64,000 nt of DNA from Actinopolyspora alba (GTDB lineage: Bacteria > Actinomycetota > Actinomycetes > Mycobacteriales > Pseudonocardiaceae): contig NZ_FOMZ01000018.1 in NCBI RefSeq assembly GCF_900112765.1, forward strand, positions 37,192 to 101,191. Direction: 5' to 3'. The notes beneath the pieces are model-generated. The model saw only the letters and a program-made list of their open reading frames with translations. It was not told where the DNA came from and ran no database searches. Position numbers and translations under genes: made by a program. The stretch's first letter is position 1. Each line of letters opens with the position of its first letter. Of this stretch, positions 26,045 through 37,552 are shown in pieces.

Positions 26045-26860
26045 ATGATCCTGGTGACTTCGGCGACCGGCAACATCGGTCGCTGCCTGGTACGCGACCT
26101 GCACGACGCGGGATTCGCGGTGCGGGCGACCACCCGTGATCCCGGCGGGGCGGAGTTCCCCGACGGGGTCGAGGTCGTAGCCGGTGACCTCGAAGATCCG
26201 GACTCGCTCCGGGACGCCTTCGCGGGAGTCGACGGACTCTTCCTGCTCGGCTCTCCCGGCGACGTCCCGGCGATACTGCATCGGGCCGTCGAGGCAGGGG
26301 TGCGGCGGGTGGTGCTGGTCTCCTCGCTGCTCGCCGAGACGCACCCGGACTCCTTCATCGGCAGTGGTGCGCTGGCCGGGGAGAAGGCCGTCCGGGACAG
26401 CGGGCTCGACTGGACCGTGCTGCGTCCCTGGGAGTTCACCTCCAACGCGTTCTGGTGGATCCCCTCGATCACCGAGCACGGCAGCGTGTACGCCCACGAG
26501 AGCCCGGAGGGCTCGCAGGTCGTCGATCCCGCCGACATCGCCGCGGTCGCGGCTCGGGCTCTCACCGAGTCGGGCCACGAACAGCGGATCCACTCGCTGA
26601 CGGGGCCCGAGAAGCTCACCGTCGCGCAGCGGGTGGCCGTGCTGGCGGAGGAACTGGGGCGCCCCGTCGAGTTCGTGGAGCTGAGCACCGAACAGGCCCG
26701 GCAACGGATGCTGGAGTACATGCCCGCCGGGATCGTCGAGGACATGCTCGCCACGGAGGGTGGGGATCCCGGGCTGCCGGACACGGTTCGGCGGATCACG
26801 GGAAGGCCCGCGCGTACTTTCCGGCAGTGGGCCCGGGAGCACATCGCCGCCTTCGGCTGA
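26045..26860 (+). CDS. NmrA-like NAD(P)-binding oxidoreductase
   Basis: A 271-residue atypical short-chain dehydrogenase. The Rossmann motif is at the very N-terminus (MILVTSATGNIGRCLVRDL). The second strand VRATTRDP binds the cofactor ribose/phosphate, and VVLVSSLLAE, LDWTVLRPWEF and VVDPADIAAVAARAL follow, as in NmrA and quinone-oxidoreductase (QorB-like) proteins. These either reduce small molecules or sense NADP; which applies here is unknown. The ATG at 26045 is preferred over a frame extension to 25838 because it begins the fold directly. Confidence 0.82.
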   Translation: MILVTSATGNIGRCLVRDLHDAGFAVRATTRDPGGAEFPDGVEVVAGDLEDPDSLRDAFAGVDGLFLLGSPGDVPAILHRAVEAGVRRVVLVSSLLAETHPDSFIGSGALAGEKAVRDSGLDWTVLRPWEFTSNAFWWIPSITEHGSVYAHESPEGSQVVDPADIAAVAARALTESGHEQRIHSLTGPEKLTVAQRVAVLAEELGRPVEFVELSTEQARQRMLEYMPAGIVEDMLATEGGDPGLPDTVRRITGRPARTFRQWAREHIAAFG

Positions 26861-26926
26861 TCGAAGTTTTCCGATCAGGTTGTCGGGAAGCCCGCGGTGA
26901 GGTCGGGCTCGTGACATCAACCGCCC

Positions 26927-26958
26927 TCGGGGGACGTCTCGCGCGAGACGTCCCCCGA
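26927..26958. terminator. Perfect 32-bp palindrome between NmrA-like gene and clpB
   Basis: A flawless self-complementary sequence with half-site TCGGGGGACGTCTCGC. As RNA it forms a very strong hairpin 67 bp after the upstream stop, so it probably ends that transcript. As DNA it could bind a protein. Confidence 0.55.
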
Positions 26959-27027
26959 ATTCGTGGTGGCCCCGGTTCGAGCGGTTCGAGCGTGTGCGGA
27001 TGACGCGAGTCGGATCGTGTCTGTATA

Positions 27028-27048
27028 GTTGAGTCATACAGGCTCAAC
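27028..27048. promoter_or_regulatory. HAIR element (HspR operator) of clpB
   Basis: GTTGAGT-N7-GCTCAAC is a fully symmetric HAIR with a 7-base spacer. It overlaps the end of a possible -10 (TATAGT, 27024-27029), which has a TGACG-type -35 about 18 bp upstream. HspR bound here would block clpB transcription. Confidence 0.85.
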
Positions 27049-27158
27049 TTTGTTTCCATAGTCGCTGTGGTGCGGCTGTTACGTCGGGCGGCCTTCGGGG
27101 TATGGCGGGAAGACATGCCCTCGCCGGGGCGACGAAGCCGCTACGAGAGAGGTGAGGA

Positions 27159-29741
<2,583 letters not shown>

Positions 29742-29995
29742 GTTCCTCGTGGAGTTCGTTGCCGCCGGGTTGCCTGGCGGTGCGGGTGGCGGAACCTCTC
29801 GCACGGCTCTCGCTGCGGTTCCCCCGACATCGGGTAGTCACTACACAACGTCGGGGGCGTCCTCGCGAGAGCCGCACGGGAGAACCCGCGGCGGTGCCGA
29901 CTGCGGGGGTGGCTGGAGTTCGGCCCGCGGGAGTGTTCGGGGGTCGGCCTTCGGGGGTGGTTGGAGCTCGACACGCCTCGGCGCCGGTGGCGCGG

Positions 29996-30065
29996 CGATT
30001 TCGCGAGAAATCGACGGACGCGGGACCACCCCGCACTGTCGGCGCGGCGATTTCGCGGGAAATCG
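29996..30065 (-). repeat. Dispersed inverted repeat pair, copies 7 and 8
   Basis: CGATTTC-GCGA-GAAATCG (29996-30013) is the exact reverse orientation of copy 1. CGATTTC-GCGG-GAAATCG (30048-30065) follows 52 bp on. The pair sits between convergent clpB and copA and could also act as terminators. The rest of the 347-bp gap shows no ORF I believe. Confidence 0.8.
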
Positions 30066-30088
30066 ACGCCGTCCTAGCGGCCGCGCCG

Positions 30089-32431
30089 TTACGGGGTGGC
30101 CGCGTTGTCGGTTCGGGTTCCGTCCACCGGTGAGCCGTCGGTGGAAGATCCGTCCGGAGCCGCTTCCCGACGGGACGATTCGGTGCCGAACCTGCGCAAC
30201 CGCAGGCTGTTGGTGACCACGAACAGCGAGGACAACGCCATGGCCGCCGCGGCGATCAACGGGTTGAGCAGTCCGAGGGCGGCCAGAGGAAGGGCGGCCA
30301 GGTTGTAGCCGAAGGCCCAGGCCAGGTTGCCCCGGATGGTGCGCAGCGTCCGGCGGGCCAACGTGATCGACTCGGGGACGACCTCCAGTCGGTCCCGCAC
30401 GAGCAGCAGGTCGGCCGCGTCCAGCGCCACATCGGTACCGGAGATGACGGCGATCCCGAGATCGGCACCGGCGAGTGCGGGAGCGTCGTTGATCCCGTCG
30501 CCGACCATGGCCACGGTGCGGCCCTGCTCCCGCAGTCCCGCGATGGTGGCGGCCTTGTCGGTGGGCAGTACCTCGGCCAGCGTCTCGTCGATGCCCACCC
30601 GCTCGGCGACCGCTCGCACCGTGGCGGTGTTGTCACCGGAGAGCAGCACCGTGCGCAGACCGAGCCGGTGCAGCTCACCGACCATGCGAGCCGCCGAGGG
30701 TTTTACCGTGTCGGTCAGGGCGAAGATCCCCTGCGCTTGGCCGTCCACAGCCACGGCGACCGTGGTGCGCCCCTGGCTCTCCCACGCCACACGCCTGGCT
30801 TCGAGCTCCTCGGGCAGCTCGCTGCCGCGTTCCCGCAGCAGCCTTGCCGAACCCACCAGCACGGAACTGCCCGCCACCGTCCCGGCCGCGCCCAGTCCGG
30901 AGAGGCTGGTGAAGTCCGTGACCGGCTCCGGCCGTCCGAGCTCGTCCCCGGCCAGCGAGCTGATCGCCCGCGCCACGGCGTGTTCGCAGGCGTCCTCCAC
31001 GGCGCCCGCGAGCCGCAGTACCGTGGCGGTGTCGGTATCCGCGGTGGTGCGCAGGTCGACCACGGCCATCCTGCCGGTGGTCAGGGTGCCGGTCTTGTCC
31101 AGCACCACGGTGTCGATCGCCCGGGCGGACTCCAGGGCCCGGTGCCCCTTGATGAAGATTCCCAGCTGTGCACCGCGCCCCGTGGCCGCCAGCAGCGCGG
31201 TGGGAGTCGCCAGCCCCAGCGCACAGGGGCAGGCGATGATCAGCACGGTCAGCGCGGCGCTGAAGGCCCGCTCCGGAGGGGCGTCGAGCAGCCACCAGCT
31301 CAGCAGGGTCAACGTGGCCAGCACGCCGACGGCGGGCACGAACCAGCCGGAGATCCGATCGGCCAGCCGCTGCGTCCGGGCCTTGTCGTGCTGCGCCCGC
31401 TCGACCAGCCCCCGCAGCCGGGCGAGTTGGGTCTCCTCGCCGACGCGCGTTGCCCGCACCACCAGTCGGCCGCTCGTGAGGATGGTGCCTCCCACGACCG
31501 CGTCACCCGCCGAAGCCTCGACGGGGACCGGTTCGCCGCTCATCGCGCTGGTGTCCACGGTGCCGTGCCCGCGCAGCACCTCGCCGTCGGTGGCCACGGT
31601 CTCACCGGGGCGAACCGTGAAGTGGTCCTCGCGTCGCAGCCGCTCGACCGGCACCCGACTCTCGTCGCCGTCCCGGTCCAGCACCGCGACGTCCTTGGCA
31701 CCGAGCGCGGCCAGCGCGTGCAGCGCACCACCCGCGCGCTGTTTGGCCTTGGCCTCGAGCAGCCGTCCGGCGAGCATGAAAATGGTGACCGCCGCCGCCA
31801 CATCCAGGTAGACCGATCCGGCGGGCTCCAACAACAGTCCCGTCAGCCCCTGGTCACCGGCGGTCGTTCGTCGATAGGCGAAGATCGTGTAGCCCGACCA
31901 GCAGGCGGACGCCAGGATGCCGATGGAGACCAGGGTGTCCATGGAGGTGGTTCCGTGGCGGGCCTGCACCAGGGCCTGGCGGTGGAAGGGCCAGGCGCAC
32001 CAGGTGGCGACCGGCAGCGTCAACGCCAGCAACACCCACGACCACCCCGGGAACCGCAGCGAGGGGGTCAGGGCCAGCGTGATCGACAGGTCGGCCAGCG
32101 GTACTCCGCACAGCAGCGCCACCACCAGGCGGCGCCACAGGTAGCGGACCCGGTCGGCCGGGTCATCGTCCTGCTGGCTGTCGGGCCGGGTCACCTCCGC
32201 GCCGTATCCCGCCGTCTCGACCTGCCGCAGCAACCGTTCCACCGTCACACCGCTCGACGCCTCGACGGTGGCCCTCTCGGTGGCGTAGTTGACGCTGGCC
32301 GACACGCCGTCGAGCTTGTTGAGCTTGCGCTGCACCCGCGTCGCGCACGCGGCGCAGGTCATCCCCGTGACGGCCAGGTCCACCGAGTAGCCCTCGGAGT
32401 GCGACTCCTCGGGCTGTGCCACCGAAGTCAT
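30089..32431 (-). CDS. copA: Copper-type P1B ATPase (CopA-like)
   Basis: A 780-residue heavy-metal pump. Residues ~15-80 are a metal-binding domain with GMTCAACATRV. Eight membrane helices follow, with the ion-path motif ACPCALGLATP near 400 (the CPC of Cu+/Ag+ pumps). The phosphorylation site is DKTGTLTTG near 444, the ATP site SGDNTATV and the hinge GDGINDAPAL. It exports Cu+ from the cytoplasm or supplies it to cuproenzymes. The ATG at 32431 is chosen for its GGGGGAG site; it overlaps the ctaG-like stop by 4 bases. The operon with CtaG suggests copper supply to cytochrome oxidase. Confidence 0.93.
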   Translation of the reverse strand: MTSVAQPEESHSEGYSVDLAVTGMTCAACATRVQRKLNKLDGVSASVNYATERATVEASSGVTVERLLRQVETAGYGAEVTRPDSQQDDDPADRVRYLWRRLVVALLCGVPLADLSITLALTPSLRFPGWSWVLLALTLPVATWCAWPFHRQALVQARHGTTSMDTLVSIGILASACWSGYTIFAYRRTTAGDQGLTGLLLEPAGSVYLDVAAAVTIFMLAGRLLEAKAKQRAGGALHALAALGAKDVAVLDRDGDESRVPVERLRREDHFTVRPGETVATDGEVLRGHGTVDTSAMSGEPVPVEASAGDAVVGGTILTSGRLVVRATRVGEETQLARLRGLVERAQHDKARTQRLADRISGWFVPAVGVLATLTLLSWWLLDAPPERAFSAALTVLIIACPCALGLATPTALLAATGRGAQLGIFIKGHRALESARAIDTVVLDKTGTLTTGRMAVVDLRTTADTDTATVLRLAGAVEDACEHAVARAISSLAGDELGRPEPVTDFTSLSGLGAAGTVAGSSVLVGSARLLRERGSELPEELEARRVAWESQGRTTVAVAVDGQAQGIFALTDTVKPSAARMVGELHRLGLRTVLLSGDNTATVRAVAERVGIDETLAEVLPTDKAATIAGLREQGRTVAMVGDGINDAPALAGADLGIAVISGTDVALDAADLLLVRDRLEVVPESITLARRTLRTIRGNLAWAFGYNLAALPLAALGLLNPLIAAAAMALSSLFVVTNSLRLRRFGTESSRREAAPDGSSTDGSPVDGTRTDNAATP

Positions 32432-33567
32432 CGGCTCCCCCGCTCCGGCCGGTCGTGCCAGGTGTTCCCGGTGCCGTACTCGGCCGCGGCGGGATCCGCC
32501 GGGGCGGCCTCGCCGGTGGAACCGCCCGGGGAGTGCGGCCCCGTGTCCCGGTACGAAGCAGTGCCCTGGTGCGATCCCGAACCCTGTTGTGCTCCCGAAC
32601 CCTGGTGCAACCGGGCGAGCATGGCGTTGTAGTCGGCCAGCGCCTGCTCGTCGGCGTCCACATCGGCGGAGTCGCGCAGGGCGGGAGCCGACCCCGAGGC
32701 GGTTTGGGCCAGCGCGCTGCGGCGCGCGGACTCCAACCACGTGCCGAAGCCCGCTTCCGGGCCGCGCGAGCGCAGCCACACCCCGACGGTGATCAGTGCC
32801 AGCACGGCCATGGTGGCGTCACCGAAGAACCACATGATCGCTCCGGCGAGGTGCTGGTCGTCCAGCAGCGTCGGCCCCCAGTCGGGGCGGGCCAGGCGAT
32901 AACCCGGTGCGATGGGGTTGGGAGCCATCATCAGCACCACACCGACCAGGGTGTCCGGCAGCATTCCCGCCATCAGCAGCACCACGCGCAACGGATGGGG
33001 GAACCGCTTCCACCGGAGCGGTTCGCTGCCCAGCACGGGCAGGAAGAGCAGGTAACCACTGGTCAGGTACAGCACGATCTCGAAGTGCCGCAGCCACTCG
33101 TGCTCCAGTCGCAGCTGCGCGAACACCGTCAGGTGAGTGACCACCAGCACGACGGTGTAATACACGAAAGAGGTCGCCGGGTGGGTGAGCGCGTTCACGG
33201 TCCTGCTTCGCAGCGCGTTCTCCAGGCGCCGTGACGCGGTGGTTCCGCTCGCCGCGACCCAGAGCTCCAGCGGACGCCCCACGATCAGCAGGATCGGCAC
33301 CGCCATGATCAGCACCAGGTGCTGGACCATGTGCACCCAGGTCAGGGCTTCGCTGTAGACACCGATCGCGCTGTTGACGGCCACGACCAGTGCGAGCAGC
33401 CCGCCCAGGAAGGCCGCGGCGCGGCGGATCGGCCATCGGCCGAGGTGTCGGTACCGGAGCAGTCCCGCGAGGTAGGTCACGGCCAGCAACACCACGAGTA
33501 CGTCCCAGGGCGAGAGCTGCCAACTGGTCAGCGCGTTCGACCAGGTCAGGGGATCCACCGCCGACAT
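32428..33567 (-). CDS. Cytochrome c oxidase assembly protein, CtaG/caa3 type
   Basis: A 379-residue membrane protein of the caa3 CtaG family (Bacillus-type CtaG, not Cox11). It has about seven membrane helices, with the conserved histidine-rich parts WVHMVQHLVLIMAVPILL, LTHPATSFVYYTVVLVVTHL and LLMAGMLPDTLVGVVLMM, and a polar Gly/Ser/His-rich tail of ~100 residues. It is thought to help insert copper into cytochrome oxidase. It is the middle gene of DUF5134-ctaG-copA, overlapping copA by 4 bases. GAGGAGG is immediately next to the ATG, an unusually short spacing. Confidence 0.87.
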   Translation of the reverse strand: MSAVDPLTWSNALTSWQLSPWDVLVVLLAVTYLAGLLRYRHLGRWPIRRAAAFLGGLLALVVAVNSAIGVYSEALTWVHMVQHLVLIMAVPILLIVGRPLELWVAASGTTASRRLENALRSRTVNALTHPATSFVYYTVVLVVTHLTVFAQLRLEHEWLRHFEIVLYLTSGYLLFLPVLGSEPLRWKRFPHPLRVVLLMAGMLPDTLVGVVLMMAPNPIAPGYRLARPDWGPTLLDDQHLAGAIMWFFGDATMAVLALITVGVWLRSRGPEAGFGTWLESARRSALAQTASGSAPALRDSADVDADEQALADYNAMLARLHQGSGAQQGSGSHQGTASYRDTGPHSPGGSTGEAAPADPAAAEYGTGNTWHDRPERGSR

Positions 33568-33582
33568 CCTCCTCGTTCTCCG

Positions 33583-34260
33583 CTACATGACCGCGAACAT
33601 GTAGGCCATGCTCGCCGCCATCACCGCCAGCGTCACCCGCACTCCCACGGTGGAATGCGCTACCAGCCCCACCACCGGCCCCGCCGTCGGGTCGGACGCG
33701 GGTTCGGCCGTCAGCGGTGTCACCCCGTGCTCGTGCTGTCGGACGGGTTCCGCCGCCGGGGTGGACGTGGTGGCGACGGTGGCCGGAGCCCGGTGGTCGA
33801 ACACCGGAAGTCGGTCCCATGCTCCCACGCCGTAGGCCACCGCCTGGCAGGTCAGGTAGACCACGAACACCCAGTTCAGCCAGTCCGGGCGTGCCATCGG
33901 CGCCAGCAGCATGTAGGCCATCGCCGCCATGTCCACCGTGGACAGGAACCACAGCGGGTTGAGCGCACCCTCGCGGACGCGGAAAGTGACGGTGATGGCG
34001 GCCTGTGTGAGTGTCACGAGAACGAACAGGGCCAGCCCGATCCGGTACAGCTCCGGGTTCGTCATGCGGGGGAACAGATACATCAGGGCCATACCCGCCG
34101 CCATGACCGTGTGCCCCGCGTGCCATGCGCGGTGTTGTCCGGACATCGCGATCAGGTGGCCAGCGTGCACCACGATTACCACTAAAAGTGCCAGTGCCCA
34201 CACGATTCGTAACCACATGGGTAAAAGTGGCATGTGCATTGCCGCCATCTCACCGTGCAT
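33583..34260 (-). CDS. DUF5134 membrane protein of the copper operon
   Basis: A 225-residue membrane protein with five or six helices (MWLRIVWALALLVVIVVHAGHL, GHTVMAAGMALMYLF, IGLALFVLVTLTQAAITVTF, ADWLNWVFVVYLTCQAVAYG-like segment, and VRVTLAVMAASMAYMFAVM at the end). The N-terminus is rich in Met and His (MHGEMAAMHMPLLPMW), as are helices 1-2, which could bind copper. It lies 15 bp upstream of the ctaG-like gene in one operon. Alternative starts at 34248 and 34239 are possible. The function is inferred from context only. Confidence 0.75.
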   Translation of the reverse strand: MHGEMAAMHMPLLPMWLRIVWALALLVVIVVHAGHLIAMSGQHRAWHAGHTVMAAGMALMYLFPRMTNPELYRIGLALFVLVTLTQAAITVTFRVREGALNPLWFLSTVDMAAMAYMLLAPMARPDWLNWVFVVYLTCQAVAYGVGAWDRLPVFDHRAPATVATTSTPAAEPVRQHEHGVTPLTAEPASDPTAGPVVGLVAHSTVGVRVTLAVMAASMAYMFAVM

Positions 34261-34393
34261 GCCCGTTTCCGTTTCTCGACCGTCGAGTCGTGGGACGAAC
34301 CGTGTTCGCCGTGCACGTCGTCCGGAGGGGCCGTTCGGTTCCCGGGGGTCGCCCGAACTCGCACCGGGAGTGGACAACGTCACACCGGCCCGG

Positions 34394-34461
34394 CGATTTC
34401 TCGCGAAATCGACGCCGCTGGTGTCACCCCGCCACCCGGCCGTCGTTTTCTCGTGAGATCT
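34394..34461 (+). repeat. Dispersed inverted repeat pair, copies 9 and 10
   Basis: CGATTTC-TCGC-GAAATCG (34394-34411) and a decayed copy CGTTTTC-TCGT-GAGATCT (34444-34461), 50 bp apart, upstream of the copper operon and downstream of the gene at 34493. Confidence 0.75.
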
Positions 34462-34492
34462 ACGCCGGGGTGGCGGGGCCGGTCGAGTTCGG

Positions 34493-35110
34493 TCAGGGGT
34501 GTCCGGAAACGGCGGTCGAGGTGACCTCGACGATCCTCGCGACGCCGACGGGCGGTCGACTCTCGTGCATCGTGATCGCGTCGCCCGCGGCCAGGTGCCG
34601 CCACTGCTCCGGGCTGAGCGGGGCGAGCCGGACCGTGGCACTGTGCCCCGGTGACAGTTCGGCGAGCCCTTCCAACCAAAGCCCCGCGACGTTGAGAGGC
34701 CGCTCACTTCCGGGAGCGCGGTTACCGATGTTCCAAAGCGGTCGGAGTCGTCCGCCGCCGGGAACCGGGGTTCGTCGTCCGCCCTCACTGGTTGGCAGCA
34801 GGCTCAGCCGTGCCCGGACCGTGCCGTGTCGCGTCTCGTAGTCGCGCAGCACACACCACGCGGCTGTTTCCGTGAGCCTCAGTTGTCGTGCGCTCTCGGT
34901 GAGCATCCGCCAGAAGTCGACGGGGAACGGATGTGACTCGCCGATCCGCAGCAGCAGGTCGAGTGCCAGCTCCCAGTCCCCAGCCCGCTGACAGTCCCGA
35001 ACGTCGTCCGGGAGCACCCCGTTCTCGGCCCGCGCGTGTTCCGGCAACAGCTCGGTCGCCCGGCGGATGAGCGTGAAGGCGTCGTGCACCCCGAACATCC
35101 TTCCCGGCAC
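34493..35110 (-). CDS. Hypothetical protein
   Basis: A 205-residue cytoplasmic protein. The N-terminal half is helical (DVRDCQRAGDWELALDLLLRIGESHPFPVDFW, LTETAAWCVLRDYETRHG). The second half looks like a small beta barrel (RPLNVAGLWLEGL, GHSATVRLAPLSPEQW, GDAITMHESRPPVGVARIVEV), resembling an EF-Tu domain-2-like fold. I do not recognise a named family. Start is GTG 35110 with GGGAA upstream; ATG 35098 is possible. It stands alone, flanked by dispersed repeats on both sides. Confidence 0.6.
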   Translation of the reverse strand: MPGRMFGVHDAFTLIRRATELLPEHARAENGVLPDDVRDCQRAGDWELALDLLLRIGESHPFPVDFWRMLTESARQLRLTETAAWCVLRDYETRHGTVRARLSLLPTSEGGRRTPVPGGGRLRPLWNIGNRAPGSERPLNVAGLWLEGLAELSPGHSATVRLAPLSPEQWRHLAAGDAITMHESRPPVGVARIVEVTSTAVSGHP

Positions 35111-35147
35111 GGCGTGTTCCCAGCTACGGTCCCCGCCAACCGGCCGT

Positions 35148-35165
35148 CGATTTCTCGCGAAATCG
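35148..35165 (+). repeat. Dispersed intergenic inverted repeat, copy 11
   Basis: CGATTTC-TCGC-GAAATCG, a perfect consensus copy in the 66-bp gap between two minus-strand genes, 12 bp from the LysR stop. Confidence 0.8.
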
Positions 35166-35176
35166 CCGCGCCGGTG

Positions 35177-36103
35177 TCACTCACCCCGGAGTGCGATGGC
35201 GAGCAGATCGCGAGCCGGGCCGCGCAGCGGCGTTCCTTCGGGCCAGACCGCGCGCAGGCTCCGGGTCAGATCGAGTTCGGTGACTCCGAGCCGCACGAGC
35301 GTTCCCGCGGCGAGTTCGGTGCTCACGGCACGGGCGCTGAGCACGGCGGGACCGATTCCGCCGGTCACGGCCGCCTTGATCGCGGTGGTGGAGGAGACCT
35401 CCAGCAGTGGCTCGGCGGTTTCGAGTCCGGCGTGTTCCCGCAACGCCCGTTCCAGCGCCCAGCGGGTCCCGGAGCCGCGTTCCCGGCTGACCAGCGAGGT
35501 GGCGGCCAGTTCCTCGGCCCTCGGCTCACGTCGGCGGCTGGCCCAGGGATGCGACGGCGCGACGACGAGCGCCAGTTCGTCCCTGGCGACCTCACGCGCG
35601 GACAGTCCACTCGCCACTTCCGGGCTCTCGACGAATCCGATGTCGGCCGTACCGGCCAGCACGCTCGTCGCGACCTCCGCCGAGTTGCCCGAGTCCAGCG
35701 CGACAACGGTCTCCGGATCGGAGGCCCGCAGCGCGATCAACCAGCGGGGCAGCAGGTACTCGGCCACCGTCAGACTCGCCGCGATCCGGACGTGGCCGTG
35801 GCGATCGGCCCGCAGGGCGGCGATGCCCGCGGCCAGGTCCGAGGCGGCTTCGACAGTGGCCTGCGCCCAGCTCGCCACGAGTTCTCCCGCCGTGGTCAGC
35901 CGGGTTCCGCGCGCGCGACGTTCGAGCAGGGCGGTCCCGACATCGGCCTCCAACTGCCGCAGCCGTGCGCTGGCGGCGGGTTGGGACATGCCGTGCGAGC
36001 CCGCCGCCTGCCCGATACTGCCGAGTTCGGCCACGCTCAGCAGCAACTCGTAACCGGTCAGATCGCGTACCGACCGGGGCAACGGGCGAGAAGACATAGG
36101 CAC
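35177..36103 (-). CDS. LysR family regulator
   Basis: A 308-residue LysR-type regulator. The N-terminal winged helix is clear (LTGYELLLSVAELGSIGQAAGSHGMSQPAASARLRQLEADVGTALLERRARGTRLT), followed by a two-lobed effector domain (HVRIAASLTVAEYLLPRWL, VALDSGNSAEVATSVLAGTADIGFVES). Start is GTG 36103 with GGGAG 9 bases upstream. It is divergent from the TDT transporter with 64 bp between, the usual arrangement of a LysR activator and its target. Confidence 0.9.
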   Translation of the reverse strand: MPMSSRPLPRSVRDLTGYELLLSVAELGSIGQAAGSHGMSQPAASARLRQLEADVGTALLERRARGTRLTTAGELVASWAQATVEAASDLAAGIAALRADRHGHVRIAASLTVAEYLLPRWLIALRASDPETVVALDSGNSAEVATSVLAGTADIGFVESPEVASGLSAREVARDELALVVAPSHPWASRRREPRAEELAATSLVSRERGSGTRWALERALREHAGLETAEPLLEVSSTTAIKAAVTGGIGPAVLSARAVSTELAAGTLVRLGVTELDLTRSLRAVWPEGTPLRGPARDLLAIALRGE

Positions 36104-36167
36104 AGCTTATGCACTCCCAATCGACGAGGGGCTACTCGGCCGCGACGAATCGAACGAGGGTGGAAGC

Positions 36168-37295
36168 ATGACCGGCACCGCCCTCGCCGAGGAACCCGCG
36201 ACGTCGCGACGCTTCGGCCCGTTGCGCGAACTCGATCACCCGGCCCGGGTCTTCGCCCGACTCGGCCCCAACTGGTTCGCCTCCGTGATGGGCACCGGCA
36301 TCGTGGCCAACGCCGCCGCGACCCTGCCGGTGTGGTTGCCCGGGGTGCGCGCCGCGGCCACCGTGGTCTGGGCGTTCGGTGCGCTGCTGCTCCTCGCGCT
36401 CTGCGCCGCGTGGGCGGTGCACTGGACCCGCCACACCGGGACGGCGCGTGGTCACGCCCACGATCCGGTCATGGCCCAGTTCTGGGGAGCGCCCCCGATG
36501 GCGCTGATGACGGTCGGTGCGGGCACCCTGCTGCTGGGCAGGGACTGGATCGGGCTCACCCCGGCGCTGACCGTGAACTGGATACTGTGGACGGCCGGAA
36601 CCCTTCTCGGGCTGTTCACCACCGCGTGGATCCCCTACCGGATGATGACCACGCACGACATAACGCGCGACAGCGCCTTCGGCGGCTGGCTGATGCCCGT
36701 GGTTCCTCCCATGGTCTCGGCAGCCAACGGCGCGCTGCTCGTCGAGCACCTGCCGGCGGGCCAGCCCCGCCTGACCATGCTGCTGGGCTGCTACGCGATG
36801 TTCGGCATCAGCCTGTTCGCGACGCTGTGCATCGTTCCGCAGCTCTGGCAGCGCCTGCTGCGCCACAAGACCGGTGCCGCCGCCACCGTGCCCACGGTGT
36901 GGATCGTGCTCGGCCCGCTTGGGCAGTCCGTCACGGCGGTCAATCTGCTGGCCCGCCCCGCCGGGAACGTCTTGCCCGCGCCCTACGGGGCGGCCGCCGA
37001 CGCCCTCGGTCTGTTCTACGGGGTGGCAGCCTGGGGCTTCGCCCTCGTCTGGTTGGCGCTGGCCGCCGCGCTCACCCTCCGCATCGCCCGCTCCGGGCTG
37101 CCCTTCGCGCTGACCTGGTGGAGCTTCACCTTCCCGGTGGGCACCGTCGTCACCGGCACCAGCGGTCTGGCCGCCCGCACCGGTTCGCTGCTGTTCACCG
37201 TCGCCGCCGTGGCGCTCTACCTGCTGCTGGTGCTCGCGTGGCTCACCGTGGCCGTGCGCACGGCACACGGCAGCTACCGGGGTGGGCTGTTCTGA
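36168..37295 (+). CDS. TDT family transporter (TehA/SLAC1-like)
   Basis: A 375-residue membrane protein of the tellurite-resistance/dicarboxylate transporter family, with ten helices. Typical segments are LGPNWFASVMGTGIVANAA, MAQFWGAPPMALMTVGAGTLLLG, WLMPVVPPMVSAANGALL and WWSFTFPVGTVVTGTSGL. Members move anions such as chloride, malate, sulfite or tellurite products. The divergent LysR gene probably controls it, but the ligand and substrate cannot be told. Confidence 0.88.
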   Translation: MTGTALAEEPATSRRFGPLRELDHPARVFARLGPNWFASVMGTGIVANAAATLPVWLPGVRAAATVVWAFGALLLLALCAAWAVHWTRHTGTARGHAHDPVMAQFWGAPPMALMTVGAGTLLLGRDWIGLTPALTVNWILWTAGTLLGLFTTAWIPYRMMTTHDITRDSAFGGWLMPVVPPMVSAANGALLVEHLPAGQPRLTMLLGCYAMFGISLFATLCIVPQLWQRLLRHKTGAAATVPTVWIVLGPLGQSVTAVNLLARPAGNVLPAPYGAAADALGLFYGVAAWGFALVWLALAAALTLRIARSGLPFALTWWSFTFPVGTVVTGTSGLAARTGSLLFTVAAVALYLLLVLAWLTVAVRTAHGSYRGGLF

Positions 37296-37340
37296 GCGAC
37301 AGCCGGGACCGACCGGGGGCTGACCGGTGGCCGGGCCGTA

Positions 37341-37357
37341 GATTTCTCGCGAGATCG
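37341..37357 (+). repeat. Dispersed intergenic inverted repeat, copy 12 (last in window)
   Basis: GATTTC-TCGC-GAGATC, 46 bp after the TDT gene. It is the last copy seen; none was found in the biosynthetic island that begins about 200 bp further on. The rest of the gap 37358-37552 likely holds the next promoter. Confidence 0.65.
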
Positions 37358-37552
37358 CCGCGCCGGGCGTCCGGCCGCACCACCTGCGGATCCGAGGGCT
37401 CGTCCCTTCGGTACACCGTGCTCCCCTCGGGGCATCGAGGTTCGCCGAAGGCGACAGATTCGCGACATCAATCCGCTCGTGGCCGGCGCGATTTCCTACC
37501 GTGATGACGTCCTTCCACCTGTGCTGAGGCGGTTCGCGGAGAGGAGTCCGAT

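Noticed and set aside
26927..26958. The 32-bp palindrome as a member of the dispersed repeat family
   Set aside because: It contains TCTCGCGCGAGA but lacks the ATTTC/GAAAT arms and is much longer, so it is a separate element.
32432..32779. N-terminal extension of CopA
   Set aside because: It runs through the CtaG tail in another frame; the ATG at 32431 has a good ribosome binding site.
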